Source: JAMQPK01 sp963782595 | Lineage (GTDB): Bacteria; Acidobacteriota; Vicinamibacteria; Vicinamibacterales; JAMQPK01 | Length of the DNA: 64,000 nucleotides | Direction of reading: 5' to 3' | Assembly (NCBI GenBank): GCA_963782595.1 | Contig: CAWAKJ010000001.1 | Coordinates: forward strand, 1,178,001 to 1,242,000 | In this document: piece after piece, positions 56,402 through 63,335 of the stretch | Layout of the letters: each line of letters opens with the position of its first letter | Position numbering within the stretch: position 1 is the stretch's first letter | The notes under the pieces: model-generated | Databases searched by the model: none | Told to the model about the DNA's origin: nothing | What the model saw: the letters and a program-made list of their open reading frames with translations, nothing else | Translations under genes and position numbers: made by a program

Positions 56402-56985
56402 AACAGTCCTTTCGTGCTCGGCAGCGTGCGCGCCAGTTGTTTGTCGCGCGAGCAGGCCACACGCAAAGCGCGGCCGAACGCTTTGAACACCGCTTCAACG
56501 TGGTGATGGCTCGAGCGGCCATAAAGCACTTTCACGTGCACGTTCCCGCGGACGCCCTGCGCGAATCCCTCGAAGAAGTCGTGGATGAGCTCGCTCTGTA
56601 AATCGCCGACCCGTTCGACGTGCAGAGCCAGATCGACAACTGCGTGCGGACGGCCGCCCAGGTCGATGGCCGCGACGCCGAGCGTCTCATCCATCGGCAT
56701 CAGGAAATACCCGGCCCGGTTGATGCCGCGGCGCGTGCCGAGCGCCTTCGAGATCGCCTCGCCGAGCGCGATGCCGAGATCCTCGACGGTGTGATGCTGA
56801 TCGACGTCGAGGTCGCCGGTTGCGCGCACTTCGAGATCGAACGCTCCGTGCCGCGTCATCAGCTCGAGCATGTGGTCGAGAAAGCGAATGCCCGTCTGGA
56901 CATCGTAGCGGCCCTTGCCCTCGATGCCGATGCGGACGCGAATCTGCGTCTCACGCGTTCGCCTATCGACTACGGCACGGCGCAC
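56398..56985 (-). CDS. hisB: Imidazoleglycerol-phosphate dehydratase HisB
   Basis: The 195-residue monofunctional dehydratase has FLDHMLELMTRHG, DQHHTVEDLGIALGEA and RSSHHHVEAVFKAFGRAL, which supply the Mn-binding His/Glu residues. GTG 56985 gives the usual start MRRAVVDRRTRETQIRVRI and overlaps hisC by 16 nt; the frame open to 57060 is inside hisC. There is no phosphatase domain, so histidinol-phosphatase must be encoded elsewhere. Confidence 0.95.
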   Translation of the reverse strand: MRRAVVDRRTRETQIRVRIGIEGKGRYDVQTGIRFLDHMLELMTRHGAFDLEVRATGDLDVDQHHTVEDLGIALGEAISKALGTRRGINRAGYFLMPMDETLGVAAIDLGGRPHAVVDLALHVERVGDLQSELIHDFFEGFAQGVRGNVHVKVLYGRSSHHHVEAVFKAFGRALRVACSRDKQLARTLPSTKGLL

Positions 56986-58016
56986 AAACCCTCCAGCGCT
57001 TCCACGACGATCTCGGTGTGCCGGACGACCCCCGCAGTAACGCGAATGCACCCGCTGCATCCCGGCTCCCGCGAGCGATCGCGCACGAGGATGCCGCGTT
57101 CCCCGAGCGCCCTGACGATCTCGGCGGGCTCGCCCGATCGGCTCACGTCAATCAAGACGAAATTGCCGGCGCTCTTCCAGTAGGGAAGCCCCAGCCGGTC
57201 GCACAAGGCATACAGCAGGTCTCTGGATTCCATGACCTGCCTGCGGTACCAGTCGAGATAATCGCGATCGCGAAGGGCGGCACGCCACCCGGCGGCTGCA
57301 AACACGCTGAGGCTGTACGGCGGAATCGCTTCGCGCACCGGTTCGAGCCGCGCAGGATCGCCGATGAGGCAGCCCGCGCGCAGCCCGGCGAGGCCGTGTG
57401 CCTTCGCAAACGTCCGCCCGATCACGACATTCGAATGGCTGCCGAGCTCGGGCAGAAAGGTCTCGCCGCAGAAGTCATAGTAGGCCTCGTCGATGACGAT
57501 CGTGATCTCGGACGGCGCACATCGGACGATTTCGCGCGTGGCGTCGCGCGGAATCAGCTGGCCCGTCGGGTTATTCGGGTTCGTCAGAAAAATGATCCGC
57601 GTGCGATCCGTGATGGCGTCACAGATTTCTGCGGTCGGAAATTCGAACTCGGGTTTCGGAGCGACAGCGACCATGCGCCCGCCGGCCGCTTTGACAAATA
57701 CCGAGTACATCTCGAACGCCGGCACCGGGACGATCGCTTCGGGCAACCCGCCTCCAGCGGGTATTTCCCGGAATGCGCTCACCGTGAGGGCCCACAGGCC
57801 TTCATCCAATCCGTTGGTCAGCGTCAGCTGCGGCTCGGTCACGCCGAGATAGGTGGCGCATTCGCGGACGAGCGCCGAATAATCTGGATAGTACGCGACG
57901 TCTTCGGCAGAGATCTGCCTGATGGCTTCGATGACGGCCTGAGAACATCCACCGGTGTTCTCGTTCATGTGCAGCCGCAGCGCACCTGCCCGGTCGCCCG
58001 GGCGCACGTAAGTCAT
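56970..58016 (-). CDS. hisC: Histidinol-phosphate aminotransferase HisC
   Basis: The 348-residue fold-type I PLP enzyme has RLHMNENTGG (substrate arm), TNGLDEGLWAL, FLTNPNNPTG, VIDEAYYDFCG and the Schiff-base lysine in TFAKAHGLAGLRAGCLIG. It overlaps hisD by 4 nt and hisB by 16 nt. It transaminates imidazole acetol phosphate. Confidence 0.95.
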   Translation of the reverse strand: MTYVRPGDRAGALRLHMNENTGGCSQAVIEAIRQISAEDVAYYPDYSALVRECATYLGVTEPQLTLTNGLDEGLWALTVSAFREIPAGGGLPEAIVPVPAFEMYSVFVKAAGGRMVAVAPKPEFEFPTAEICDAITDRTRIIFLTNPNNPTGQLIPRDATREIVRCAPSEITIVIDEAYYDFCGETFLPELGSHSNVVIGRTFAKAHGLAGLRAGCLIGDPARLEPVREAIPPYSLSVFAAAGWRAALRDRDYLDWYRRQVMESRDLLYALCDRLGLPYWKSAGNFVLIDVSRSGEPAEIVRALGERGILVRDRSREPGCSGCIRVTAGVVRHTEIVVEALEGLCAVP

Positions 58017-59248
58017 CTGAGTCGCACCTCAATCGAACGCGCGTGAGCTTCCAGCCCCTCCTCGCGCGCCAGGGTCGTCACCGTCGGCGCCAGATTCTTC
58101 AATCCCTCGCGCGTCATCCTCTGTATCGTGGACACGCGCACGAAGTCGGACGCGTGAAGACCTCCACGAAAGCGGGCAGCGCCGTTGGTGGGCAGCACAT
58201 GATTCGACCCGATGGCGTAGTCGCCGGCGACCTGCGCGGTATACGCGCCGACGAAAATCGCCCCGGCAGCTCGCACCATGGCCGCAAACTTGTCGTCGTC
58301 GCACACGAGATGCTCGGGGGCGGCGCGATTGGCGAGATCGGCGGCTTCGGATCGGCTGCCGGCAATGATGATGCCGCCATGGCGCGCGAGCGACTGCCGA
58401 GCGGGGCCCGTCCGCGGCATCTGCCTTGACACCGCCCGGGCGACGCTCTGCGCAGTCCGGCGGCTTGTCGTAATCAGAAGCGCGCGCGCCTGCGGATCGT
58501 GCTCGGCCTGAGCGATGAGATCGGCGGCGATCCATTCGGGTCTCCCCGTGTCGGACACAATCACGATCTCGGTTGGGCCGGCATAAAAGTCGATGGCACA
58601 GTCGGCCGCAACGAGCGCTTTCGCGGCCGCAACGTACTGATTACCGGGCCCGACGATCTTGTCCACTCGCGGCACGGACTTCGTTCCGTATGCGAGTGCC
58701 GCGATCGCCTGCGCGCCGCCCATCCTGAAGAGCTTCGTCACGCCTGCCGCGCGGGCGGCGGCCATCACGACTGGTGCGGGCCGTGGGCAGGCGACGATGA
58801 TCTCCCGGACACCGGCGACCCGCGCGGGAACGACGGTCATCAGCAATGTCGAGGGCAGGGGATAGCGTCCACCGGGAACATAGCAGCCGACACGATCGAG
58901 CGGCGTCACTCGCTGCTCAACGGTCACGCCTGCCATTGTCTGGATTTTCCATCCCTTCGGCCGCTGGCGGCGGGCCACCTTTTCGATGTTGCGAGCTGCC
59001 ACGGCGATGGCGGCCCGGACTTTGGGTGGCACGCGATCGGCGTATTCGTCGATTTCCTCCCGGGTCACTTCGAGCGGCTCCTGCAGCCGATCGAATCGCT
59101 TCGCGTAGCCGAGGAGCGCCGCATCGCCACGCGCCCGGACGGCCGCCACGATTCGCGCGACGGCGGCCGCGGTCTGACGGTCGCCGTCACTCGATGTGTG
59201 CAGCAGCCGTTCCACCGCCCGTCGGTTGCGAGAGGACAGGATCTTCAT
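58013..59248 (-). CDS. hisD: Histidinol dehydrogenase HisD
   Basis: The 411-residue Zn enzyme performs the last two oxidations to histidine. Motifs include GCYVPGGRYPLPSTLLM, GPGNQYVAAAK, IDFYAGPTEIVIVSD, AQAEHDPQA, APEHLVCDDD and SNHVLPTNGAARFRGGL. ATG 59248 overlaps the hisG stop by one base (TGATG); the frame open to 60004 is inside hisG. Confidence 0.96.
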   Translation of the reverse strand: MKILSSRNRRAVERLLHTSSDGDRQTAAAVARIVAAVRARGDAALLGYAKRFDRLQEPLEVTREEIDEYADRVPPKVRAAIAVAARNIEKVARRQRPKGWKIQTMAGVTVEQRVTPLDRVGCYVPGGRYPLPSTLLMTVVPARVAGVREIIVACPRPAPVVMAAARAAGVTKLFRMGGAQAIAALAYGTKSVPRVDKIVGPGNQYVAAAKALVAADCAIDFYAGPTEIVIVSDTGRPEWIAADLIAQAEHDPQARALLITTSRRTAQSVARAVSRQMPRTGPARQSLARHGGIIIAGSRSEAADLANRAAPEHLVCDDDKFAAMVRAAGAIFVGAYTAQVAGDYAIGSNHVLPTNGAARFRGGLHASDFVRVSTIQRMTREGLKNLAPTVTTLAREEGLEAHARSIEVRLR

Positions 59249-60135
59249 CACACCACGATCTTGTTGAGCGGGTACTCGACAATGCCTTGCGCGTGCGCCA
59301 GCTTGAGTCGCGGGATCAGGTCGCGAACCGTGCGCTCCTCGATAATCGTGTTCACGGCGACCCAGCCATCTTCGCTGAGCGGCGAGATTGTCGGCCTTTG
59401 CAGCGCCGGCAACAGCGCGAGCACGCTCTTGAGATCCTCGTTCCGCACGTTCAGCATGATGCCGACGCGCCCCTGTGCTTCGATCGCGGCCTTCAAGAGC
59501 AGCGAGATGTTCTCGATCTTGGTCCGCTTCCACGTATCGCGCATCGCCACATCGTTGGCGATCAGCTGCGTGTTGCTTTCCATGACGGTATCGAGAATGC
59601 GAAGCCGGTTGGCACGCAGGGTCGAGCCGGTCTCGGTTGCTTCGACGATCGCATCGGCCAGAACGGGCGGCTTCACCTCGGTCGCGCCCCAGGAGAACTC
59701 GACGTTGACGTTCATACCCAGACGATCGAAATACGTCTTGGTGACGCGAACGAGCTCGGTCGCTATCGTCGCGCCCTCGAGATCCTGAGGCTTCTTGAAC
59801 CTCGAGTCCTCTGGCGCTGCCAGCACCCAGCGGACTTTGCCGAAGCTCTGCTTGGAGTAGATGAGATCGGCCACAGGCACGAGCGGCGCGGCTGTCGTCA
59901 GGCCGCTCTGATGTTCGGCAATCCAATCCTGACCCGTGAGACCGCAGTCGAGCACGCCGTCCGCCACATACCGCGCCATCTCCTGGGCGCGAATCAGCAT
60001 GCACTCGATTTCGGGGTCGTCTATTGACGGAAAGTACGAGCGCGAGCTCACGTAAATGGTGAATCCCGCGCGCGCGAAGAGCTGCACGGTCGAATCCTGC
60101 AGCGACCCCTTGGGAAGACCGAGCTTGAGAGGCAC
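59248..60135 (-). CDS. hisG: ATP phosphoribosyltransferase HisG (long form)
   Basis: The 295-residue enzyme catalyses the first step of histidine synthesis. It starts MPLKLGLPKGSLQDSTVQLF, has DCGLTGQDW and the PRPP-binding loop region ETGSTLRANRLRILDTV, and carries a C-terminal ACT-like regulatory domain (about 215-295). The long form is inhibited by histidine directly and does not need HisZ. Confidence 0.95.
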   Translation of the reverse strand: MPLKLGLPKGSLQDSTVQLFARAGFTIYVSSRSYFPSIDDPEIECMLIRAQEMARYVADGVLDCGLTGQDWIAEHQSGLTTAAPLVPVADLIYSKQSFGKVRWVLAAPEDSRFKKPQDLEGATIATELVRVTKTYFDRLGMNVNVEFSWGATEVKPPVLADAIVEATETGSTLRANRLRILDTVMESNTQLIANDVAMRDTWKRTKIENISLLLKAAIEAQGRVGIMLNVRNEDLKSVLALLPALQRPTISPLSEDGWVAVNTIIEERTVRDLIPRLKLAHAQGIVEYPLNKIVV

Positions 60136-60142
60136 TCTTTAA

Positions 60143-60451
60143 TTACTCCAGATCGCGAAAACAGCTCCGCGCGCCCGTGTGGCACACGTTGCCGTCGCCG
60201 AGGCGCTTCACTTTGACCAGCACCGTGTCGTCGTCACAATCGACCAGAATCTGCTGGACGGCGAGCTTGTTGCCCGACGTCTCGCCCTTGGTCCACAGGG
60301 CCTGCCGCGTCCTGCTGTAAAACGTCGCCAACCCGGTTTCGCGAGTTCTGGCGAGCGCCATGTCGTTCATGAAGCCGACCATCAGCACTTCGCCACTGTC
60401 TGCGTCCTGAATCACCGCCGGCACGAGCCCGTCGAGTTTTGTGAAATTCAT
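60143..60451 (-). CDS. hisI: Phosphoribosyl-AMP cyclohydrolase HisI
   Basis: The 102-residue single-domain cyclohydrolase has VLMVGFMNDMALARTRETG, the Mg-binding DCDDDTVLVKV and Zn cysteines in NVCHTGARSCF. No HisE (PRA-PH) domain is fused and no hisE gene is in the operon. It is the first structural gene after the attenuator; its ATG is 12 nt past the terminator U-run. Confidence 0.96.
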   Translation of the reverse strand: MNFTKLDGLVPAVIQDADSGEVLMVGFMNDMALARTRETGLATFYSRTRQALWTKGETSGNKLAVQQILVDCDDDTVLVKVKRLGDGNVCHTGARSCFRDLE

Positions 60452-60463
60452 AGCTCCTGAAAC

Positions 60464-60489
60464 AAAAAACCCCGCCGATTGTGGCGGGG
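60464..60489 (-). terminator. Attenuator terminator of the his operon
   Basis: On the minus strand CCCCGCC (60476-60470 complement is the 3' arm; 5' arm at 60489-60483) pairs with GGCGGGG around loop ACAATC, followed by TTTTTTG. It lies between the leader peptide and hisI. The 5' arm CCCCGCC can alternatively pair with GGTGGGG (60545-60539) directly after the His codons, an antiterminator candidate. Confidence 0.88.
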
Positions 60490-60520
60490 CAGTGGATGCT
60501 CGGTGTGTCGTTCGATCGAT

Positions 60521-60595
60521 CTATCCGCAGCTCCGCTCCCCCACCTGGTGGTGGTGATGGTGATGGTGGTGATGGCGCCGCGACACGAGGGTCAT
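60521..60595 (-). CDS. hisL: Histidine operon leader peptide with nine consecutive His codons
   Basis: ATG 60595 opens a 24-codon frame: MTLVSRR, then nine His (residues 8-16), then QVGERSCG and TAG. The His run precedes the attenuator terminator of the histidine biosynthetic operon. This is the classic ribosome-stalling leader: low His-tRNA stalls the ribosome on the His codons and favours the antiterminator. The frame is too short for standard gene calls. It starts about 9 nt after a -10-like box, so the leader mRNA may begin at or next to the AUG. Confidence 0.93.
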   Translation of the reverse strand: MTLVSRRHHHHHHHHHQVGERSCG

Positions 60596-60604
60596 GAGGC
60601 TTTT

Positions 60605-60634
60605 AGCCTACTGCACGGTTGCGAATGGTGTCAA
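60605..60634 (-). promoter_or_regulatory. Likely his operon promoter
   Basis: On the minus strand TTGACA (60634-60629) and TAGGCT (60610-60605) are separated by 18 nt. The -10 ends 9 nt before the hisL ATG. A small palindrome, AGGCT-TTT-AGCCT (60597-60609), overlaps the -10. Confidence 0.6.
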
Positions 60635-60644
60635 ACTGTCGCGC

Positions 60645-61619
60645 ATGAACGCCATCCGCGTGCACCAATTCGGTGATCCATCCGTGATGAAGCTCGAAAC
60701 CATTCCCGATCGGCCGCCGGCGGCCATGCAAGTGCTCGTCAGCGTGAAGGCAGCCGGCGTGAACCCTGTGGACACGTACATCCGCAGCGGTGTGTACGCA
60801 TCGCTTCCGCCCTTGCCCTACACGCCGGGGGCGGATGCCGCGGGGCTCGTCGAAGCCGTAGGGCCAGGCGTGCAGGAGTTCAAGCCTGGCGATCGGGTGT
60901 ACATCAGCGGCAGCATCGACGGCCGCGCGTCTGGTTCGTACGCGGAAAAGGCGGTGTGCGGCGTTGATCAGGTTCACCATCTCGCCAGCCATGTGACATT
61001 TGCCGAGGGGGCCGGAGTGGGAGTGCCGTACGTGACGGCGTGGCGGGCGCTGTTCGACAAGGGAAATGCCGCTCCCGGCGAAACGGTCCTGGTTCACGGT
61101 GCGAGCGGTGCGGTTGGCGTTGCGGCAGTACAGATCGCGAGCGCCGCCGGTCTTCGAGTACTCGGCACCGCTGGTACCGAGCGCGGCCGGCAACTTGCGC
61201 GCGCGCAGGGCGCCCAGGAGGTGTTCGATCACACGGCCGCGGGCTACGACAAGGAGATCGTGGCACGTTCGGATGGACGCGGCGTCGATCTCGTGATCGA
61301 GATGCTGGCGAACGTGAATCTCGCGCGCGATCTGGAGATCATCGCCAAGCGCGGCCGGGTCGTCGTCGTCGGCAACCGTGGCACGCTCGAGCTGAACCCG
61401 CGGGCCATTATGGCCAAAGACGCCACCATCAAGGGCCTCACGAACTGGAACGCGACGCCGGCCGAGCTGGCTGTCGCCCATGCCGCGATCGTCGCGGGCA
61501 TGCTGCGGTCGGGATTCAAGCCGCAGGTCGGCAAGGAAATGCCGTTGGCCGACGCGCCGCGCGCGCACGAAGAGGTGCTCAAGCCCGGCGCGTACGGGAA
61601 GATTGTGTTGGTACCGTAG
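60645..61619 (+). CDS. Zinc-free quinone oxidoreductase (MDR family)
   Basis: The 324-residue medium-chain reductase resembles QOR/zeta-crystallin. MNAIRVHQFGDPSVMKLETIPDRP opens the GroES-like domain, GVNPVDTYIRSGVYASLPPLPYTPGADAAG matches QOR, and the nucleotide fold is TVLVHGASGAVGVAAVQIA. The zinc ligands of alcohol dehydrogenases are absent. It reduces quinones or enones with NADPH. It diverges from hisL; ATG 60645 is chosen over an open frame that would begin within hisL. Confidence 0.9.
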   Translation: MNAIRVHQFGDPSVMKLETIPDRPPAAMQVLVSVKAAGVNPVDTYIRSGVYASLPPLPYTPGADAAGLVEAVGPGVQEFKPGDRVYISGSIDGRASGSYAEKAVCGVDQVHHLASHVTFAEGAGVGVPYVTAWRALFDKGNAAPGETVLVHGASGAVGVAAVQIASAAGLRVLGTAGTERGRQLARAQGAQEVFDHTAAGYDKEIVARSDGRGVDLVIEMLANVNLARDLEIIAKRGRVVVVGNRGTLELNPRAIMAKDATIKGLTNWNATPAELAVAHAAIVAGMLRSGFKPQVGKEMPLADAPRAHEEVLKPGAYGKIVLVP

Positions 61620-61627
61620 ATTCTCGG

Positions 61628-61706
61628 AACAAATGGTTCCGGTTCCAAGGGTTCCAGTTCCACAGTTCTGGTTCCAAGGTTCTCGTTCGTCGGTTCTCGT
61701 TCACGA
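61628..61706. repeat. GGTTCC-type array, 14-bp period (6+8)
   Basis: GTTC occurs ten times at alternating 6- and mostly 8-nt steps (average 7) between the quinone oxidoreductase stop and rmuC. It is another member of the heptad-like array class with its own word. Confidence 0.75.
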
Positions 61707-61743
61707 GTGATTGGAGCTTGACGCTTTGTACTAAGATCCCCTC

Positions 61744-62823
61744 ATGCCCCTCTCGGAGCTTTCGATCGCTGTCGCCGCTCTTTTCATCGGGCTTGTCGGT
61801 GGTGCGCTGGCCGTTCGCGCGTTGAAGGCGGGCCATCGGAGCGACGAAACGTCGGTCGCCGTACGTGCGCTGGAGCAACGGCTCGACGTCGTCAATGCGG
61901 AGATGAACCGCACCTTCGCACAGGCGCTGCAACAGGCCACGCAATCGCTCAACGGCACCATCGGCACGGTCCGAGACGAAACGCGGGCCGTCAGGGAAGA
62001 GACACGCGCGGCCATTCAGCAGCAGTCACTCGAAGTCACGCAGACGCTCGGCGATCTGAAAGCGACAAACGGCCGCATTCTCGATCAGAGCCGAAGCCTC
62101 GACGAGTTCCAGCGAATGCTTCAGTCGCCGAAGCTGCGTGGAGACTTCGGCGAGTTCACGCTCGAACAGATGCTGCGAGATCTTCTTCCGGCAGAGCAGT
62201 ATGAGTGCCAGGCCTCGATCGGCACCGGCCGCGTCGATGCGCTGATCCGGACGCCCTACGGCGGCCTCTGCATCGACTGCAAGTTTCCGCTGGACAATTT
62301 CCGACGCGGGCTGCAGGAAACAGACGAGCCCGCGCGCGATGCGGCGATGAAGCAGTTCTACTCGGACGTGAAAGCCCGTATCAAGGAGATTGCGGATAGG
62401 TATGTGCTGCCACCGCAGACGCTCGACGTGGCGTTCATGTTCGTGCCGTCCGAAAACGTGTACTACGAAGTGATTAGCCGGCCGGAGATCCTGACCTATG
62501 GTCGCGAGTGCCATGTCGTGCCGGTCTCGCCGAACACGATGTACGCCTACATCCAGGCGCTGGCGGTCGGATTCCGGGGGATGAAGATTCAGGAGGAAGC
62601 CAAGCGCGTGCAGGAGATGCTCGCGCAGCTTTCCACGCGCTTCGACAAATTCCAGGACCATTTCGGCATGGTGGGCAAGCACCTGGACAACGCGAAGAAC
62701 CAGTTCGAGCGCGCCATGCGCGACGTGGAACGCTTCGACGCCACGCTGCAGGGCGTCAAGATCGGCCGCCTCGAAGAAATGCAGCCGCCATTCGCCGAAA
62801 TCGGCCCACTGAAACTCGAGTAG
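61744..62823 (+). CDS. rmuC: DNA recombination protein RmuC-like
   Basis: The 359-residue protein has an N-terminal membrane span (LSIAVAALFIGLVGGALAV), a coiled-coil region (about 40-115) and the RmuC nuclease-like core: SPKLRGDFGEFTLEQMLRDLLP, RVDALIRTPYGGLCIDCKFPLDNF (PD-(D/E)XK-type D...DxK) and VPVSPNTMYAYIQALAVGFRG. RmuC limits inversions at short repeats, which is notable in such a repeat-rich genome. A TAAGAT box is 6 nt upstream of ATG, suggesting a leaderless transcript. Confidence 0.92.
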   Translation: MPLSELSIAVAALFIGLVGGALAVRALKAGHRSDETSVAVRALEQRLDVVNAEMNRTFAQALQQATQSLNGTIGTVRDETRAVREETRAAIQQQSLEVTQTLGDLKATNGRILDQSRSLDEFQRMLQSPKLRGDFGEFTLEQMLRDLLPAEQYECQASIGTGRVDALIRTPYGGLCIDCKFPLDNFRRGLQETDEPARDAAMKQFYSDVKARIKEIADRYVLPPQTLDVAFMFVPSENVYYEVISRPEILTYGRECHVVPVSPNTMYAYIQALAVGFRGMKIQEEAKRVQEMLAQLSTRFDKFQDHFGMVGKHLDNAKNQFERAMRDVERFDATLQGVKIGRLEEMQPPFAEIGPLKLE

Positions 62824-62825
62824 CC

Positions 62826-63275
62826 ATGATCTACCTCGTGCACCATGGCGACGCAGTCGGGGCCGACGTGGATCCGATGCGCCCGCTGTCCGAACGCGGA
62901 CGTGCCGAGGTCGGCAGGCTCGCGCAAAAGGCGGCCGAGCGAGGCGCCCGGCCCGACATCGTCTGGCACAGCGGCAAACTGCGGGCCCGGCAAACCGCCG
63001 AAGCCTACTGGAAGTGCTGCAATCCACTCGCGACGTTTTCTGCCACGCGCGGATTGCAGCCCACCGATCCCACCAACTGGATCGTCGATGCGTTGGCTGG
63101 GGAAACGCAACATATCCTCCTCACCGGGCACTTTCCCCATTTGCCACGACTGCTGGGAAGACTGCTGACCGGCGCCGCCGAGGCGATGCCCGCCGATTTT
63201 CCGTTGAATGGAATTGTGGCGCTTGAGAACGTGGACGACCGGTGGGTGGAGCGGTGGAGGATGAAGCCTGAGTAG
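62826..63275 (+). CDS. SixA-like histidine phosphatase
   Basis: The 149-residue protein of the histidine phosphatase superfamily starts MIYLVHHGDAVGADVDPMRPLSERG. The canonical RHG reads HHG: the catalytic His is kept but the phosphate-binding Arg is replaced by His. HSGKLRARQTAE and the second His in LLTGHFPHLPRLLG are present. SixA proteins dephosphorylate phosphohistidine domains. Its start is 2 nt after the rmuC stop, and its TAG stop is part of a repeat array. Confidence 0.85.
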   Translation: MIYLVHHGDAVGADVDPMRPLSERGRAEVGRLAQKAAERGARPDIVWHSGKLRARQTAEAYWKCCNPLATFSATRGLQPTDPTNWIVDALAGETQHILLTGHFPHLPRLLGRLLTGAAEAMPADFPLNGIVALENVDDRWVERWRMKPE

Positions 63276-63335
63276 GGATTGGTGACTAGGGATTAGGGAT
63301 TTGGCTAATCCCCAATCCCTAATCCCTAGTCCCTA
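63273..63335. repeat. GGGATTA / TAATCCC heptamer array with both convergent stop codons
   Basis: TAGGGAT-TGGTGAC-TAGGGAT-TAGGGAT on the left and CTAATCC-CCAATCC-CTAATCC-CTAGTCC-CTA on the right form an inverted array. The sixA-like TAG (63273-63275) and the opposing gene's TAG (63335-63333) are the outermost TAGs of the two arms. Confidence 0.85.

Noticed and set aside
60541..60571. GGT/GAT triplet run as a simple microsatellite
   Set aside because: Read on the minus strand it is a run of nine CAC/CAT codons in a leader ORF directly upstream of the his operon and its attenuator, which explains it better.
63273..63335. CRISPR or telomere-like array
   Set aside because: Units are 7 nt and degenerate with no spacers; TAGGGAT resembles telomere repeats only by chance and the same period occurs with unrelated words elsewhere.
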